The position numbers and the translations under genes were made by a program. Below, piece by piece: positions 1 through 8,967 of a DNA stretch of 64,000 nt. The DNA is taken from assembly GCF_003664185.1 (NCBI RefSeq), contig NZ_RCCS01000006.1, forward strand, positions 62,001 to 126,000. Direction: 5' to 3'. How positions within the stretch are numbered: position 1 is the stretch's first letter; the number at the start of each line of letters is the position of its first letter. Origin of the DNA: Tenacibaculum discolor. GTDB lineage: Bacteria; Bacteroidota; Bacteroidia; Flavobacteriales; Flavobacteriaceae. The notes beneath the pieces are model-generated. The model was not told the DNA's origin and made no database searches. It worked only from the letters and a program-made list of their open reading frames with translations.

Positions 1-648
1 CGTATGAATATAAAAAAGAACGGTACAAGAATAGGGTATATACAAGGTTCTGGAGATGCAATTCCAGAAAGCTTACAACAAATTGGTTACGAAGTAACAG
101 AATTGAATGTAAATGAAATTAATGGTAATTTAGAGCAATTTGATGCAGTTGTTGTTGGTATTAGGGCATATAATACTATAAAAGAGTTACAGTTTAAGCA
201 AAAATACTTGCTAGAGTATGTGAAAAATGGAGGAAATGTAATTGTACAATACAATACAAATAGAAGAGTAGATGTACAAGCTCCGTACAATTTACAGTTA
301 TCTCGTGATAGAGTTACTGATGAAAATGCAAACGTAACATTCTTAGCTAAAGAACATTCTATTTTAAATTACCCAAACAAAATCACTGAAGCTGATTTTG
401 ATGGTTGGGTACAAGAACGCGGATTGTACTTTCCGAACAAATGGAGTAAAGAATACACGCCTATTTTATCAATGCATGATAAAGGAGAGTCAGCTAAAGA
501 TGGAAGTTTACTCGTAGCGAAATATGGAAAAGGAAACTATATCTACACAGGCTTAAGTTTTTTTAGAGAGTTACCAGCAGGTGTTCCTGGAGCTTATAAA
601 TTATTTGCTAATTTATTATCTGTAAAAGAGAATACTGTGGAGAAATAG
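1..648 (+). CDS. C-terminal part of a PIG-L/LmbE-family deacetylase (5' end outside window)
   Basis: The reading frame is open from the first base, so the ATG at position 4 is probably an internal methionine and the gene starts upstream of the window. The visible 214 residues have a glutamine-amidotransferase-like (ThuA-like) fold pattern: an early beta-strand (RIGYIQGSGD), a VVVGIRAYNT strand, a GGNVIVQYNTN strand and a GKGNYIYTGLSFFRELP segment near the end. From memory of the family, large Bacteroidota LmbE/PIG-L proteins of about 800 residues end in just such a domain; the deacetylase domain itself is not visible here. A hairpin terminator follows. Assignment to PIG-L is inference from the C-terminal domain alone; a free-standing ThuA-like protein is the alternative. 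Confidence 0.55.
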   Translation, partial: RMNIKKNGTRIGYIQGSGDAIPESLQQIGYEVTELNVNEINGNLEQFDAVVVGIRAYNTIKELQFKQKYLLEYVKNGGNVIVQYNTNRRVDVQAPYNLQLSRDRVTDENANVTFLAKEHSILNYPNKITEADFDGWVQERGLYFPNKWSKEYTPILSMHDKGESAKDGSLLVAKYGKGNYIYTGLSFFRELPAGVPGAYKLFANLLSVKENTVEK

Positions 649-682
649 AAAAGTGAAAAGAGTCATATAAATTAAAGAAAAG

Positions 683-705
683 CGAGGTATAAACCTCGTT
701 TTTTT
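683..705 (+). terminator. Rho-independent terminator after the deacetylase gene
   Basis: The sequence cgaggt-ataa-acctcg followed by seven T forms a 6-bp stem with a 4-base loop, 35 bases after the stop codon. It separates the first gene from the LRR gene. Confidence 0.75.
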
Positions 706-819
706 ATTTAAAAAGATCAATAAAAATAGATTTCTAAGTAAGTAAAACTAAATAAAAAGTAATCTTTTGTGATTGAGGTAACTTTAATTACTTTTGACGC
801 TGAATATTAAAAAAATTAT

Positions 820-3297
820 ATGAAAAGACTACTACTTTTTACGCTAGTCCTTTTTGGTGTATATGTAAATGCTCAAGAAATTTCTCAAAGTGATAAGGAT
901 GCTTTAATAGCTCTTTATAATGCTACAGATGGAGCGAATTGGACAAAAAAATGGGATTTGAATGACTCTCCACAAAATTGGTATGGAGTAACTATAGATG
1001 ATTTAGGGAATGTTGTAGAAATAGATCTATATAGAAATAATTTAAATGGAATAATCCCTGTCGAAATAGGAAAATTAACTAACTTAAAAAAACTTTTTTT
1101 AAATGGTGTAAAAGGAACCATTCCTGTTGAAATCACGAATCTAGTCAACTTGGAAAGCCTTTTATTATTAGGTTGGTCTATGAGAACTATTTCTGAAGGA
1201 ATGGAAGGATTAACAGGAACTATTCCTGTAGAAATAGGTAGCCTAACTAAGTTAAAATATTTGAACTTATCATGGAATCAATTGACAGGGGCAATACCTT
1301 CTCAAATAGGGAGTTTGAATAATTTAACTATTTTAAATTTAAGACAGAATCAATTAACAGGCACTATTCCTTCAGTAATAGGGAATCTAACTAAATTAAA
1401 CGACTTAGATTTAAGTCAAAATCAATTAACAGGTACTATTTCTCCAGTAATAGGAAACTTAACTAGTTTAAAATACTTAACTCTATCCGGTAATCAGTTT
1501 ACAGGGGAGATTCCTATTGAAATATTTAGCCTTAGTGACTTAGAGAAGTTGGTTTTAGGTGATAATCAGTTAACAGGAGTGATACCTTCTCAAATAGGTG
1601 ATTTGACTAAGTTAAAAGAACTGTTTTTATCAAGGAACAAGTTTACAGGAGGCATTCCTATTGAAATAGGGAAATTAGTAAATCTAGAAACTTTATACTT
1701 AGTAAAAAGCCAATTGACAGGAACTTTGCCTTCTGAGATAGGGAGTTTAACTAAGTTGAAAAGGATAAATCTAGATTATAATCAACTGTCAGGAGAAATT
1801 CCTGTTGAAATAGGAAGCCTAACTAATTTAAGTACCTTATCCTTAGAAAGTAATCAATTGTCAGGAGAAATTCCTTCAGAAGTAGGAAGGTTAATTAATC
1901 TAGAATCTTTTAGAATTGGGAATAACCGTTTTGTTTTTGAAGATTTAGAGAAAGAGCATTGGTTATTAAAAAGTAAATTAGCATATTACACTTATTCTCC
2001 ACAAACTGTTGTAGGTCTTGCAGAAGAACATACCTTAATTGAAAATGAATCTATAATCTTAACCGTAAATGAGACTTCTAGTGTTAATAATACTTACCAA
2101 TGGAGAAAAGATGGAGTTAATATACCTGGTGCCACTAGTAGACAATATATAATGAATAATGTAGCTTTAGCAGATAAAGGAAGTTATGACTGTGTTATAA
2201 ATAATACTATTATTACTGATTTAACATTGTATAAAAATGTAATAATATTAAATGTAGGGCCTAAGGATTCAGATAACGACGGAGTAAATAATGACAAAGA
2301 TTTATGCCCTAATACACCAGCGGGAGAATCGGTAAATGCAGACGGATGTTCAGAAAGTCAGCTAGATGATGATAAGGATGGAGTAAATAATGATAAAGAC
2401 TTATGTTCAAATACACCAACAGGAGAATCGGTAAATGCAGACGGATGTTCGGAAAGTCAATTAGATAATGATAGTGATGGCATATTCAATAATGTCGATA
2501 AATGCCCTAATACAAATGAAGGTAGTGTTGTTGATGCTAATGGGTGTGCTCAATACCAATTAATTGATATAGTACCTAGTGATATTCAGGTCATGGTAAG
2601 CAGTACAACTTGTCCTGATAAAAGTAATGGTGTTGTATACGTTTCATTTAATAAAGATTATACCTATAAAGTAATTTTGGTAGGGCAAGGTGTAATAAAT
2701 AAAACTTTTGAAAATGTAAACTATACTTCTGGATTAGAAATTACAGAGTTACCTGTAGGAAGTTATGAAATATGTGTTACCGCGTCAGAGTTACCTAGTT
2801 TTAGCCAATGTTATAATGTAATGGTTAGCACTCCAGCAGCCTTAAAAGTTTCGCAAACTAGTTTAAAAGGTACTTCACTTACGTATCAAGTTTCAGGAAG
2901 TGAAAATTATAAAGTAACCGTAAATAACAAAGAGTATTTGTATACTTTTAAAGATGCTGGTAAACAAGAAATAATAGTTAATCTAGATAATGGAAACAAC
3001 TCTGTAGAAATAACAACAAATAAACCATGTCAAGGTATTTATAACAAGAGCGTTACAATTAAAGGTATTACATTGTATCCTATTCCAGTTACAAATTACC
3101 TAAACATTTCTGGTGTTACAGATAATTCGGCTATAGTAATCGTAAGAAGCCTTGAGGGAGCTACTGTATTATCAACTAAACTTGATGTTTATAACGGAGT
3201 AGCTAAATTGCCAATGAATACTATTGCTACAGGAATGTATCTTGTAACAGTTACTACTTCAACACAAACTGTTAATACTAAAATATTCAAAAAATGA
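820..3297 (+). CDS. Secreted leucine-rich-repeat protein with Ig-like, TSP3-like and T9SS sorting domains
   Basis: The 825-residue product begins with a signal peptide (MKRLLLFTLVLFGVYVNAQ). Residues about 40-390 hold some 13 plant-type leucine-rich repeats of 24 residues with the pattern NxLTGxIPxEIGxLT, interrupted once by an insertion near residue 115-135. An Ig-like segment follows (about 395-485, with YQWRKDGVNIPGA and DKGSYDCVI). Then come three calcium-binding thrombospondin type-3-like repeats (DSDNDGVNNDKDLCP and variants, about 487-585), a SprB-like domain region, and a type-A T9SS C-terminal sorting domain ending in KIFKK. It is therefore expected to be exported through the outer membrane by T9SS and attached or released. 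Ligand unknown; adhesion or host/partner recognition is plausible but inferred. The next gene overlaps its stop by 4 bases. Confidence 0.85.
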   Translation: MKRLLLFTLVLFGVYVNAQEISQSDKDALIALYNATDGANWTKKWDLNDSPQNWYGVTIDDLGNVVEIDLYRNNLNGIIPVEIGKLTNLKKLFLNGVKGTIPVEITNLVNLESLLLLGWSMRTISEGMEGLTGTIPVEIGSLTKLKYLNLSWNQLTGAIPSQIGSLNNLTILNLRQNQLTGTIPSVIGNLTKLNDLDLSQNQLTGTISPVIGNLTSLKYLTLSGNQFTGEIPIEIFSLSDLEKLVLGDNQLTGVIPSQIGDLTKLKELFLSRNKFTGGIPIEIGKLVNLETLYLVKSQLTGTLPSEIGSLTKLKRINLDYNQLSGEIPVEIGSLTNLSTLSLESNQLSGEIPSEVGRLINLESFRIGNNRFVFEDLEKEHWLLKSKLAYYTYSPQTVVGLAEEHTLIENESIILTVNETSSVNNTYQWRKDGVNIPGATSRQYIMNNVALADKGSYDCVINNTIITDLTLYKNVIILNVGPKDSDNDGVNNDKDLCPNTPAGESVNADGCSESQLDDDKDGVNNDKDLCSNTPTGESVNADGCSESQLDNDSDGIFNNVDKCPNTNEGSVVDANGCAQYQLIDIVPSDIQVMVSSTTCPDKSNGVVYVSFNKDYTYKVILVGQGVINKTFENVNYTSGLEITELPVGSYEICVTASELPSFSQCYNVMVSTPAALKVSQTSLKGTSLTYQVSGSENYKVTVNNKEYLYTFKDAGKQEIIVNLDNGNNSVEITTNKPCQGIYNKSVTIKGITLYPIPVTNYLNISGVTDNSAIVIVRSLEGATVLSTKLDVYNGVAKLPMNTIATGMYLVTVTTSTQTVNTKIFKK

Positions 3298-3971
3298 GAA
3301 AACTAATATTTATACTATTTATACAATTAATTTTAACTTCTTGTGGAGGAGGAGGAAGTGAAGATCCAGTACCATCAGAACCAGAATTAGGAGCTTTTGA
3401 GTTAGTTTTTCCTGTAAATAATACGCTTTGTACAGAAGGAACTGAAGTATCTGATACCGAAGTTTCTATTCCTTTAAAATGGAGTAATTCTACAAATGCT
3501 ATATCTTATGAAGTGGTACTTACTAACACTGAAAGTGGAAATAGAATTGAAAAGATGACTAACACTAATTCTATGAGTGTTATTTTGCCAAAAGCAACAA
3601 AATTTTCTTGGAATGTAACTGCTATTTTACAAAATAAAGGAAAACAGAGTAATAGTGCTTGGAATTTTTATACAGAAGGAGTTTCTGTTTCTAATCATGC
3701 TCCATTTCCTGCGAGTATAACATTAGAAGATAATAAAGATGGTACGATTAATATCAGTTGGGAAGCATCTGATCTTGACAATGACATTTTAAAATACAAA
3801 GTATATTTAGGGGAGTCAAAAGATTCAGTTGAATTGATAAAAGAAACAGAAAGTACTTTTATTGAAAAACAAAGTGTTGATTATAACACGACTTATTTTT
3901 TAATGGTTGTGGTCTTAGACAAAAATGGAAACTCATCGTCTATTTATAAGGAATTCCAGTTTAACATTTAG
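3294..3971 (+). CDS. Lipoprotein with fibronectin type III-like domains
   Basis: The start ATG overlaps the stop of the LRR gene (ATGA), so the two are translationally coupled and probably act together. The 225-residue product has a lipoprotein signal peptide with lipobox LTSC at residue 17, followed by a GGGGSED spacer. Two FN3-like beta-sandwich segments follow: about 35-130 (PLKWSNSTNAISYEVVLTN, FSWNVTAIL) and 134-225 (GTINISWEASDLDNDILKYKVYLG, NTTYFLMVVVLDKNGNSS). It is likely surface- or periplasm-facing. No catalytic residues are visible. The partner relation with the LRR protein is inferred from the overlap only. Confidence 0.75.
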   Translation: MRKLIFILFIQLILTSCGGGGSEDPVPSEPELGAFELVFPVNNTLCTEGTEVSDTEVSIPLKWSNSTNAISYEVVLTNTESGNRIEKMTNTNSMSVILPKATKFSWNVTAILQNKGKQSNSAWNFYTEGVSVSNHAPFPASITLEDNKDGTINISWEASDLDNDILKYKVYLGESKDSVELIKETESTFIEKQSVDYNTTYFLMVVVLDKNGNSSSIYKEFQFNI

Positions 3972-3991
3972 ATAAATTGAACTTATCTTTT

Positions 3992-4028
3992 AAAAAAGCT
4001 AGAGTAGTTTAACTACTCTAGCTTTTTT
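3992..4028. terminator. Bidirectional terminator between convergent genes
   Basis: A near-perfect palindrome (aaaaaagctagagtagtt with its complement) has A and T runs on both sides, so it can stop transcription from both the lipoprotein gene on the left and the methyltransferase gene on the right. Its last bases overlap the methyltransferase stop codon. Confidence 0.85.
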
Positions 4029-5637
4029 ACTTAAAAAGATTAATAGAAACTGTTGCCAATTCCGAGTTTGGAAATTTTCTAAACGTATTTTTATCGTAAG
4101 TCAACCCAATAGCTTCCATAGCGTTCATATACTCATCAAGTTCAATGATGTATTGGTCAGAATATCCGTGTGTAGCATCATAAGCAGTTGCAGCTGTTTT
4201 TCCTAAGTTTTTAGCAACCGATTCTGGTTTTGAGGTATGTAATTCAATTAATAACAATCCAAATTTACTGATATAGGGCTTCCATTTGTTGAAATGTTGT
4301 TTTAATGATTCTATCACAAGGTTATTGTTCAAACGTTTTCCTTTGTAAGCATAAGCTCCAGTTGAATTGGTAATAGTTAAATCATCATTAGGTGAGGGCT
4401 CTTGCCAAATTCTGTTGTGATCTAAGAAGGTGCGGACATTCAATAAATCAGAAAGGTTAATACCATATCTATCTTGTAAATCTTCTGATAGTGCTTTTGG
4501 ATTACCAATATCTCCCCAAATCACTTTCGCCCAAATATCTGCTTGTACTAAGTTTTTACGAGTAATTTTTAAAGCAGCTTCGTTATAATCTACACCAATA
4601 AGTAAGAGCGGGTAGTCTTCTAACATGGTACCTCTCAAAGTTTGATGTTCAATTACGTTAAATAAATGCTTTAAAAAAGCACCGTTACCACAGCCAACAT
4701 CTAAAATTCCTTTGGGTTGTTCATTAATAGGTTTGTTAAATAGGTTGATGATGATTTCATCAATGACTTTAAAATAGGTAGAATGCGCGCCTCCGCTTCC
4801 CCAAACATTCATTTCTCTATCTACATGAATTTCGTCATTACCTATGTCAGAAGTTCTAAAAATATCAGGGTTTCCAAATATAAGTTTGTCTAATTTTCTA
4901 AGAGTTGGGATGTAGGATACTGTAACTCCGTAAGCACTTGCTCTTCGTGCAAAAAATAAACCTTTATCAGTAAATTCATACGAGTCATTTGTTTTGGAAA
5001 ACCAACCTAAATTGGTTAATAAATCAAGTAGTCGACTAAAATTATCAGCGTCTTTATGAAATTCATCGGCACTAAACTTAGTTTGCATAAAGTATTTATG
5101 AAACATACCACTCATTCCTAATAAAACTATTGTTGGACCAATGATAATTCCTTCAATGTGTGTAAGAATTTGCGCTATAATTTCTTTTTCTTCGGAAGTT
5201 GATATAAGCTCTATTCCAAAGTTATTAGTGAAATTTTTATAGAGATTTTCCAGTTTTTCAAAAGGCTCTATTTCAAACTTTCTGGCACTGTAATTTTCAG
5301 AATATTTTAATAAAGAAAAGGCTTCTTTATATATATGAAAATAAGAAAAAGCAATAGCAGAAGCTTTATTTACTTCAAACTGAACTTTATTTTGAGTATT
5401 GTCTACATGTTGAGTTAGCCAACCTTGTGAGCAGAGTGTTCTTAAGGCGACATTTAAGTAACCATCATTGGCTTTGAAATGATTGGTGATTTCAGTTAAA
5501 CTAACTGATTTTTTATCTAACAAATATTCTGTAATTCCTTTTTCATGTAAAGTGTAGGCTGCAGGACAAGTTACAATTCCATCTAAGTGACGAAACAACC
5601 TACTTCTTAATGCAGATTTTTCTTGTTTTGTTAACAT
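4027..5637 (-). CDS. Large class I SAM-dependent methyltransferase
   Basis: The 536-residue protein has an N-terminal part with winged-helix-like segments (about 1-110), as in methyltransferases that dimerise through such a domain, and a C-terminal Rossmann domain. Motif I is visible as GILDVGCGNGAFLKHLF (about 312-328), followed by the acidic end of the second strand (LLIGVDYNEAALK). An LLLIELHTSKP strand lies towards the C-terminus. It resembles methyltransferases known from polyketide systems (AprA-type), but no biosynthetic genes stand next to it, so the substrate is unknown. It is a single gene sharing a bidirectional terminator with the convergent lipoprotein gene. Confidence 0.7.
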   Translation of the reverse strand: MLTKQEKSALRSRLFRHLDGIVTCPAAYTLHEKGITEYLLDKKSVSLTEITNHFKANDGYLNVALRTLCSQGWLTQHVDNTQNKVQFEVNKASAIAFSYFHIYKEAFSLLKYSENYSARKFEIEPFEKLENLYKNFTNNFGIELISTSEEKEIIAQILTHIEGIIIGPTIVLLGMSGMFHKYFMQTKFSADEFHKDADNFSRLLDLLTNLGWFSKTNDSYEFTDKGLFFARRASAYGVTVSYIPTLRKLDKLIFGNPDIFRTSDIGNDEIHVDREMNVWGSGGAHSTYFKVIDEIIINLFNKPINEQPKGILDVGCGNGAFLKHLFNVIEHQTLRGTMLEDYPLLLIGVDYNEAALKITRKNLVQADIWAKVIWGDIGNPKALSEDLQDRYGINLSDLLNVRTFLDHNRIWQEPSPNDDLTITNSTGAYAYKGKRLNNNLVIESLKQHFNKWKPYISKFGLLLIELHTSKPESVAKNLGKTAATAYDATHGYSDQYIIELDEYMNAMEAIGLTYDKNTFRKFPNSELATVSINLFK

Positions 5638-5711
5638 ATAGAGAGATTATTTGTCTTAAATATAGCTATTTAAGTTTAAACGTACTCTATCTAATTTTAA
5701 GTTTTTGAAGA

Positions 5712-6332
5712 CTATTGATAGGTGAATGTAAAAGATATAATATTTATAGTATCTGAACTTGTAGACTCTTTCTTTTGTTCAAGGCAATTTCCTTTGTAGT
5801 CTTTAGAGAGACATTCAAATTTGATTGTATTTACAAGATTGTTGTCTTTATCAGTAACTAAAATTTTTGAAAGTTGACCATTTGTGTATTGGTATTGATG
5901 TGTGTAAAACGTAGAGAAATTATCTACTATCTTATCAATTAATCCTTTTTGAGTATAATGAGCAATGACTTCATTTTGTTTATACTGTTTTTGGGTATAG
6001 CAACTAATACGTTCTCGTTGTTTTGGTTTCCAGCGTGTTTTACAATAAAAAGGAAGCTTGTTAGGATAAGAGCGTTTTTCAAACCAAAGACGTGTTTCGG
6101 TTTGTTCAATAACATTGCCTAGGTTATCAGTGGTTATTGATGATTTTACACGTCCGTTTTTAGTAAAATGTAGTTTTTTAGTTTGAATTAACTTTTTTTG
6201 ATTGTTTTCTATTACATATATCTCTTCTATCATGCTCTTAATATCACTTGAGAAACCATGTTTTTTTAAATATTGTTTAGAAGCACATGATTGAAGTATG
6301 TAGACAAATAAAAAGAATAGTAACTTTTTCAT
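5712..6332 (-). CDS. Putative lipoprotein of unknown function
   Basis: The 206-residue product begins with a lipoprotein signal peptide (lipobox LQSC at residue 16). The mature part carries repeated beta-strand pairs of the kind KLHFTKNGRVKSSITTDNLGNVIEQ and YTQKGLIDKIVDNF, the look of the MORN/RHS-like antiparallel sheet found in many Bacteroidota lipoproteins. No catalytic signature was recognised. It lies 18 bases downstream of the Nudix gene on the same strand and may be co-transcribed with it. Function unknown. Confidence 0.6.
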   Translation of the reverse strand: MKKLLFFLFVYILQSCASKQYLKKHGFSSDIKSMIEEIYVIENNQKKLIQTKKLHFTKNGRVKSSITTDNLGNVIEQTETRLWFEKRSYPNKLPFYCKTRWKPKQRERISCYTQKQYKQNEVIAHYTQKGLIDKIVDNFSTFYTHQYQYTNGQLSKILVTDKDNNLVNTIKFECLSKDYKGNCLEQKKESTSSDTINIISFTFTYQ

Positions 6333-6350
6333 TTTAAATGAAATTAGATA

Positions 6351-6899
6351 CTATAATATACTAAGTTTTTTTACAATTTGGTTATGTACAAACGAATAAT
6401 AGTCTTGATATTGAGGAAGTAGTACGTTTTTGTAGTCTTTGGTATGTAGAATTGTTTCTAAAGGAAATAATTTAAGCTCGGCAACTTCTTCTTCTTGAAG
6501 GGTTAAATCTTCAACAGAAACTGTTAATTCAGCAATAAATACATGATGAAACTCATTATCGATAATTCCATTCGGATGATTTACCATGTGTTTTCGTGTA
6601 CCTATTTTATGTAAGTTTTCAGAAAGAATATCAAAACCTATTTCTTCTTTAATTTCTCTGATAGCAGCAATTTTAATGTCTTCTCCAGCGGCTATATGTC
6701 CTGCTACAGAAATATCCCATAAACCAGGAAACACTTTTTTGGTTAATGCTCTTTTTTGAAGTAGTATTTGTTGATCTGGAGTATATAACCAAATATGAAT
6801 AGTAGGGTGGAAGTAGCCATTTTTGTGAGCTTCGGATTTTAAGCAGGTTTTACCTGTGTAGTTTCCGTTTTCGTCAACAATATCTATTAATTCATCCAT
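6351..6899 (-). CDS. Nudix hydrolase (isopentenyl-diphosphate isomerase-like subgroup)
   Basis: The 182-residue product has a complete Nudix box: G at the start of GHIAAGEDIKIAAIREIKEE, with the REIKEEIGF end fitting GX5EX7REUXEEXGU at about residues 67-89. The N-terminus (MDELIDIVDENGNYTGK) and the QKRALTKKVFPGLWDISVAGH stretch are typical of Nudix proteins related to IPP isomerase and YfcD. Such enzymes hydrolyse nucleoside diphosphate derivatives; the substrate cannot be told from sequence. The KKVFPGLWD stretch lacks the Cys/His set expected of a true isomerase, so hydrolase is preferred. Confidence 0.8.
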   Translation of the reverse strand: MDELIDIVDENGNYTGKTCLKSEAHKNGYFHPTIHIWLYTPDQQILLQKRALTKKVFPGLWDISVAGHIAAGEDIKIAAIREIKEEIGFDILSENLHKIGTRKHMVNHPNGIIDNEFHHVFIAELTVSVEDLTLQEEEVAELKLFPLETILHTKDYKNVLLPQYQDYYSFVHNQIVKKLSIL

Positions 6900-6910
6900 A
6901 AAAGGTCGGT

Positions 6911-6942
6911 AAAAAAAACGTCATTACAGGGAAGTAATGACG
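6911..6942 (-). terminator. Terminator downstream of the M42 aminopeptidase region boundary
   Basis: The hairpin cgtcattac / gtaatgacg (6919-6942) is followed on the minus strand by eight T. It lies just after the stop of the M42 peptidase gene and upstream of the Nudix gene. Confidence 0.75.
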
Positions 6943-6956
6943 TTTAATTATTTCTA

Positions 6957-8045
6957 TTATTTGAAATAAGAGAAATTTTCTCCGTCTTCAATTTTTAATA
7001 AACTTTCGTAAATCATTTTAATTACGTTTTCAACATCTTCACGGTGTACCATTTCAACGGTAGTGTGCATGTAACGTAATGGTAAAGAGATTAAAGCAGA
7101 AGCAACACCGCCATTGCTATATGCAAATGCATCAGTATCAGTTCCTGTAGCTCTTGATAGGGCAGAGCGTTGGAAAGGAATTTTATTAGCTTCGGCAGTA
7201 TCAATAATTAAATCTCTTAATTTTTGTTGCACAGCAGGAGCATACGCTACTACAGGACCTTTACCTAACTCTAAATGACCTTCTTTCTTCTTGTCGATCA
7301 TAGGTGTAGTAGTGTCATGTGTTACATCGGTAACAATAGCAACATTAGGCTTAATTGTTTCAGTAATCATTTGTGCACCACGTAAACCAATTTCCTCTTG
7401 CACAGAGTTTGTAATATACAGTCCGAAAGGTAATTTTTTCTTGTTTTCGTGTAGTAAACGAGCTACTTCAGCAATCATAAACCCTCCCATACGGTTGTCT
7501 AGAGCACGACAAACAAACTTATTTCCATTCAAAATATGGAATTCATCTGGATATGTAATAACACAACCAACATGTACACCTAATTTTTCAACCTCTTCTT
7601 TAGTAGAGCATCCCAGATCAATAAAAATATTATCAGGTTTAGGAGCTTCTTCTTTAGCTTTATTACGTGTATGAATTGCTGGCCATCCGAAAACACCTTT
7701 TACAATTCCGTTTTTAGTGTGAATATTCACAATTTTACTAGGAGCAATTTGGTGGTCGCTACCTCCGTTACGGATTACATAAATTAATCCGTCATCAGAA
7801 ATATAATTTACATACCAAGAAATTTCATCAGCATGTCCTTCAATAACTACTTTATATTTAGCACCAGGGTTTATAACTCCTACAGCAGAACCATAAGTAT
7901 CTGTAATGAACTCATCAACATAAGGTTTTAAATAGTCCATCCATATTTTTTGCCCTTCCCACTCGTATCCAGTAGGAGCAGCATTATTTAAATATTTTTC
8001 TAAGAAGTCTATCGACTTTTTATTTAAAATAGATTTATCAGCCAT
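6957..8045 (-). CDS. M42 family (glutamyl/deblocking-type) metallo-aminopeptidase
   Basis: The 362-residue cytosolic enzyme removes N-terminal residues from peptides using two metal ions. Visible family motifs: the first metal His in EGHADEISW (His71), the bridging Asp in CRALDNRMGG, the catalytic Glu pair in SVQEEIGLRGA, a metal Asp in VTDVTHD, and the C-terminal His in RYMHTTVEMVH. Length fits the family (about 340-365). No signal peptide. Other M42 members are endoglucanases or cellulases only by historic misnaming; peptidase is the safer call. Its neighbour PlsC lies 46 bases upstream on the same strand. Confidence 0.9.
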   Translation of the reverse strand: MADKSILNKKSIDFLEKYLNNAAPTGYEWEGQKIWMDYLKPYVDEFITDTYGSAVGVINPGAKYKVVIEGHADEISWYVNYISDDGLIYVIRNGGSDHQIAPSKIVNIHTKNGIVKGVFGWPAIHTRNKAKEEAPKPDNIFIDLGCSTKEEVEKLGVHVGCVITYPDEFHILNGNKFVCRALDNRMGGFMIAEVARLLHENKKKLPFGLYITNSVQEEIGLRGAQMITETIKPNVAIVTDVTHDTTTPMIDKKKEGHLELGKGPVVAYAPAVQQKLRDLIIDTAEANKIPFQRSALSRATGTDTDAFAYSNGGVASALISLPLRYMHTTVEMVHREDVENVIKMIYESLLKIEDGENFSYFK

Positions 8046-8091
8046 AACTTAAACGTTAATTTTAATGTTATTAATCTTTCTTTTCTTTTTC

Positions 8092-8907
8092 TTAAGGTTT
8101 ATCAGCTCCCCAAAAACGTCTTTTTTCAATGAACTCTTCTTGTTCTTGAAGTTGTTTAGGTGTTAACACCTTTAAAAAAGATGGATGTTGCTCTATAGCA
8201 TATTCAATTTTCTCAACAATGCTAGCTACATCCTCATTTTCGTAATCAATTTCTAAAGGCTCTTTAATAACCATAGATTGTAGTACGTTACGTTTTTTTA
8301 TCATCAATCCTTTTTTGTCAAAAGAACGTCTAAACCCGTCAATTACTATAGGAACTACAATAGGCTTATAGGTTTTAATAATATGAGCTGTACCACGACG
8401 AATAGGCTTAAAAGGGGTAGTTGTACCTTGTGGGAAGGTGATTACCCAACCATCATCTAATGCCTTACCTATATTAGAAATGTCAGACATTTTTACTTGT
8501 CTGTTTACATCTTTACCTGCACTTCTCCAAGTTCTTTCAACAGAAACAGAACCTACATAAGCAAAAATTTTAGGAAGTAAACCAGAACGCATGGTTTCAC
8601 CTGCAGCAACATAATAAATATTTAGTTTAGGTTTCCATAAATATCCTACATTTCTAATATTGTCGTCTCTACCTTTTAAAGCAGCGTTAAATACATGAAA
8701 CATGGCTGCTACATCGGCAAAGTAAGTTTGATGGTTAGAAATAAATAGTACTCTTTGGTCGGGGAGACTTCTTAAAACATCCATTCCCTCTATTTGTAGG
8801 TCATTAAACTTACGGTAACGTCCGTGAGAAATAACTCCGAGAACTTGTATTAAAAATCTTTTAATGAACAATATATGTCCAAAAGGATTCCTTTTAAATA
8901 AAGGCAT
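8092..8907 (-). CDS. 1-acyl-glycerol-3-phosphate acyltransferase-like protein (PlsC family)
   Basis: The 271-residue protein has acyltransferase motif I, HX4D, in SNHQTYFAD (His59, Asp64), and motif III as FPQGTTTPFK. The family usually has FPEG(T/S)R there, so the Glu is replaced by Gln; this is unusual and may mean a different acceptor. A later hydrophobic strand PIVVPIVIDGF matches motif IV. The product probably acts at the inner membrane in phospholipid or aminolipid synthesis. Acceptor and chain preference are unknown. Confidence 0.75.
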   Translation of the reverse strand: MPLFKRNPFGHILFIKRFLIQVLGVISHGRYRKFNDLQIEGMDVLRSLPDQRVLFISNHQTYFADVAAMFHVFNAALKGRDDNIRNVGYLWKPKLNIYYVAAGETMRSGLLPKIFAYVGSVSVERTWRSAGKDVNRQVKMSDISNIGKALDDGWVITFPQGTTTPFKPIRRGTAHIIKTYKPIVVPIVIDGFRRSFDKKGLMIKKRNVLQSMVIKEPLEIDYENEDVASIVEKIEYAIEQHPSFLKVLTPKQLQEQEEFIEKRRFWGADKP

Positions 8908-8967
8908 TTTTATAATCAGGTTTTATTAGTGTAAATGCTAAATTACAAAAGAAAACCATAAAAAAAA

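Noticed and set aside
87..290. Minus-strand frame inside the first gene
   Set aside because: It is a shadow of a gene with a clear domain pattern on the other strand; no own homology features.
7291..7674. Plus-strand frame opposite the M42 peptidase gene
   Set aside because: Shadow of a strongly conserved enzyme; the codon pattern fits the minus strand only.
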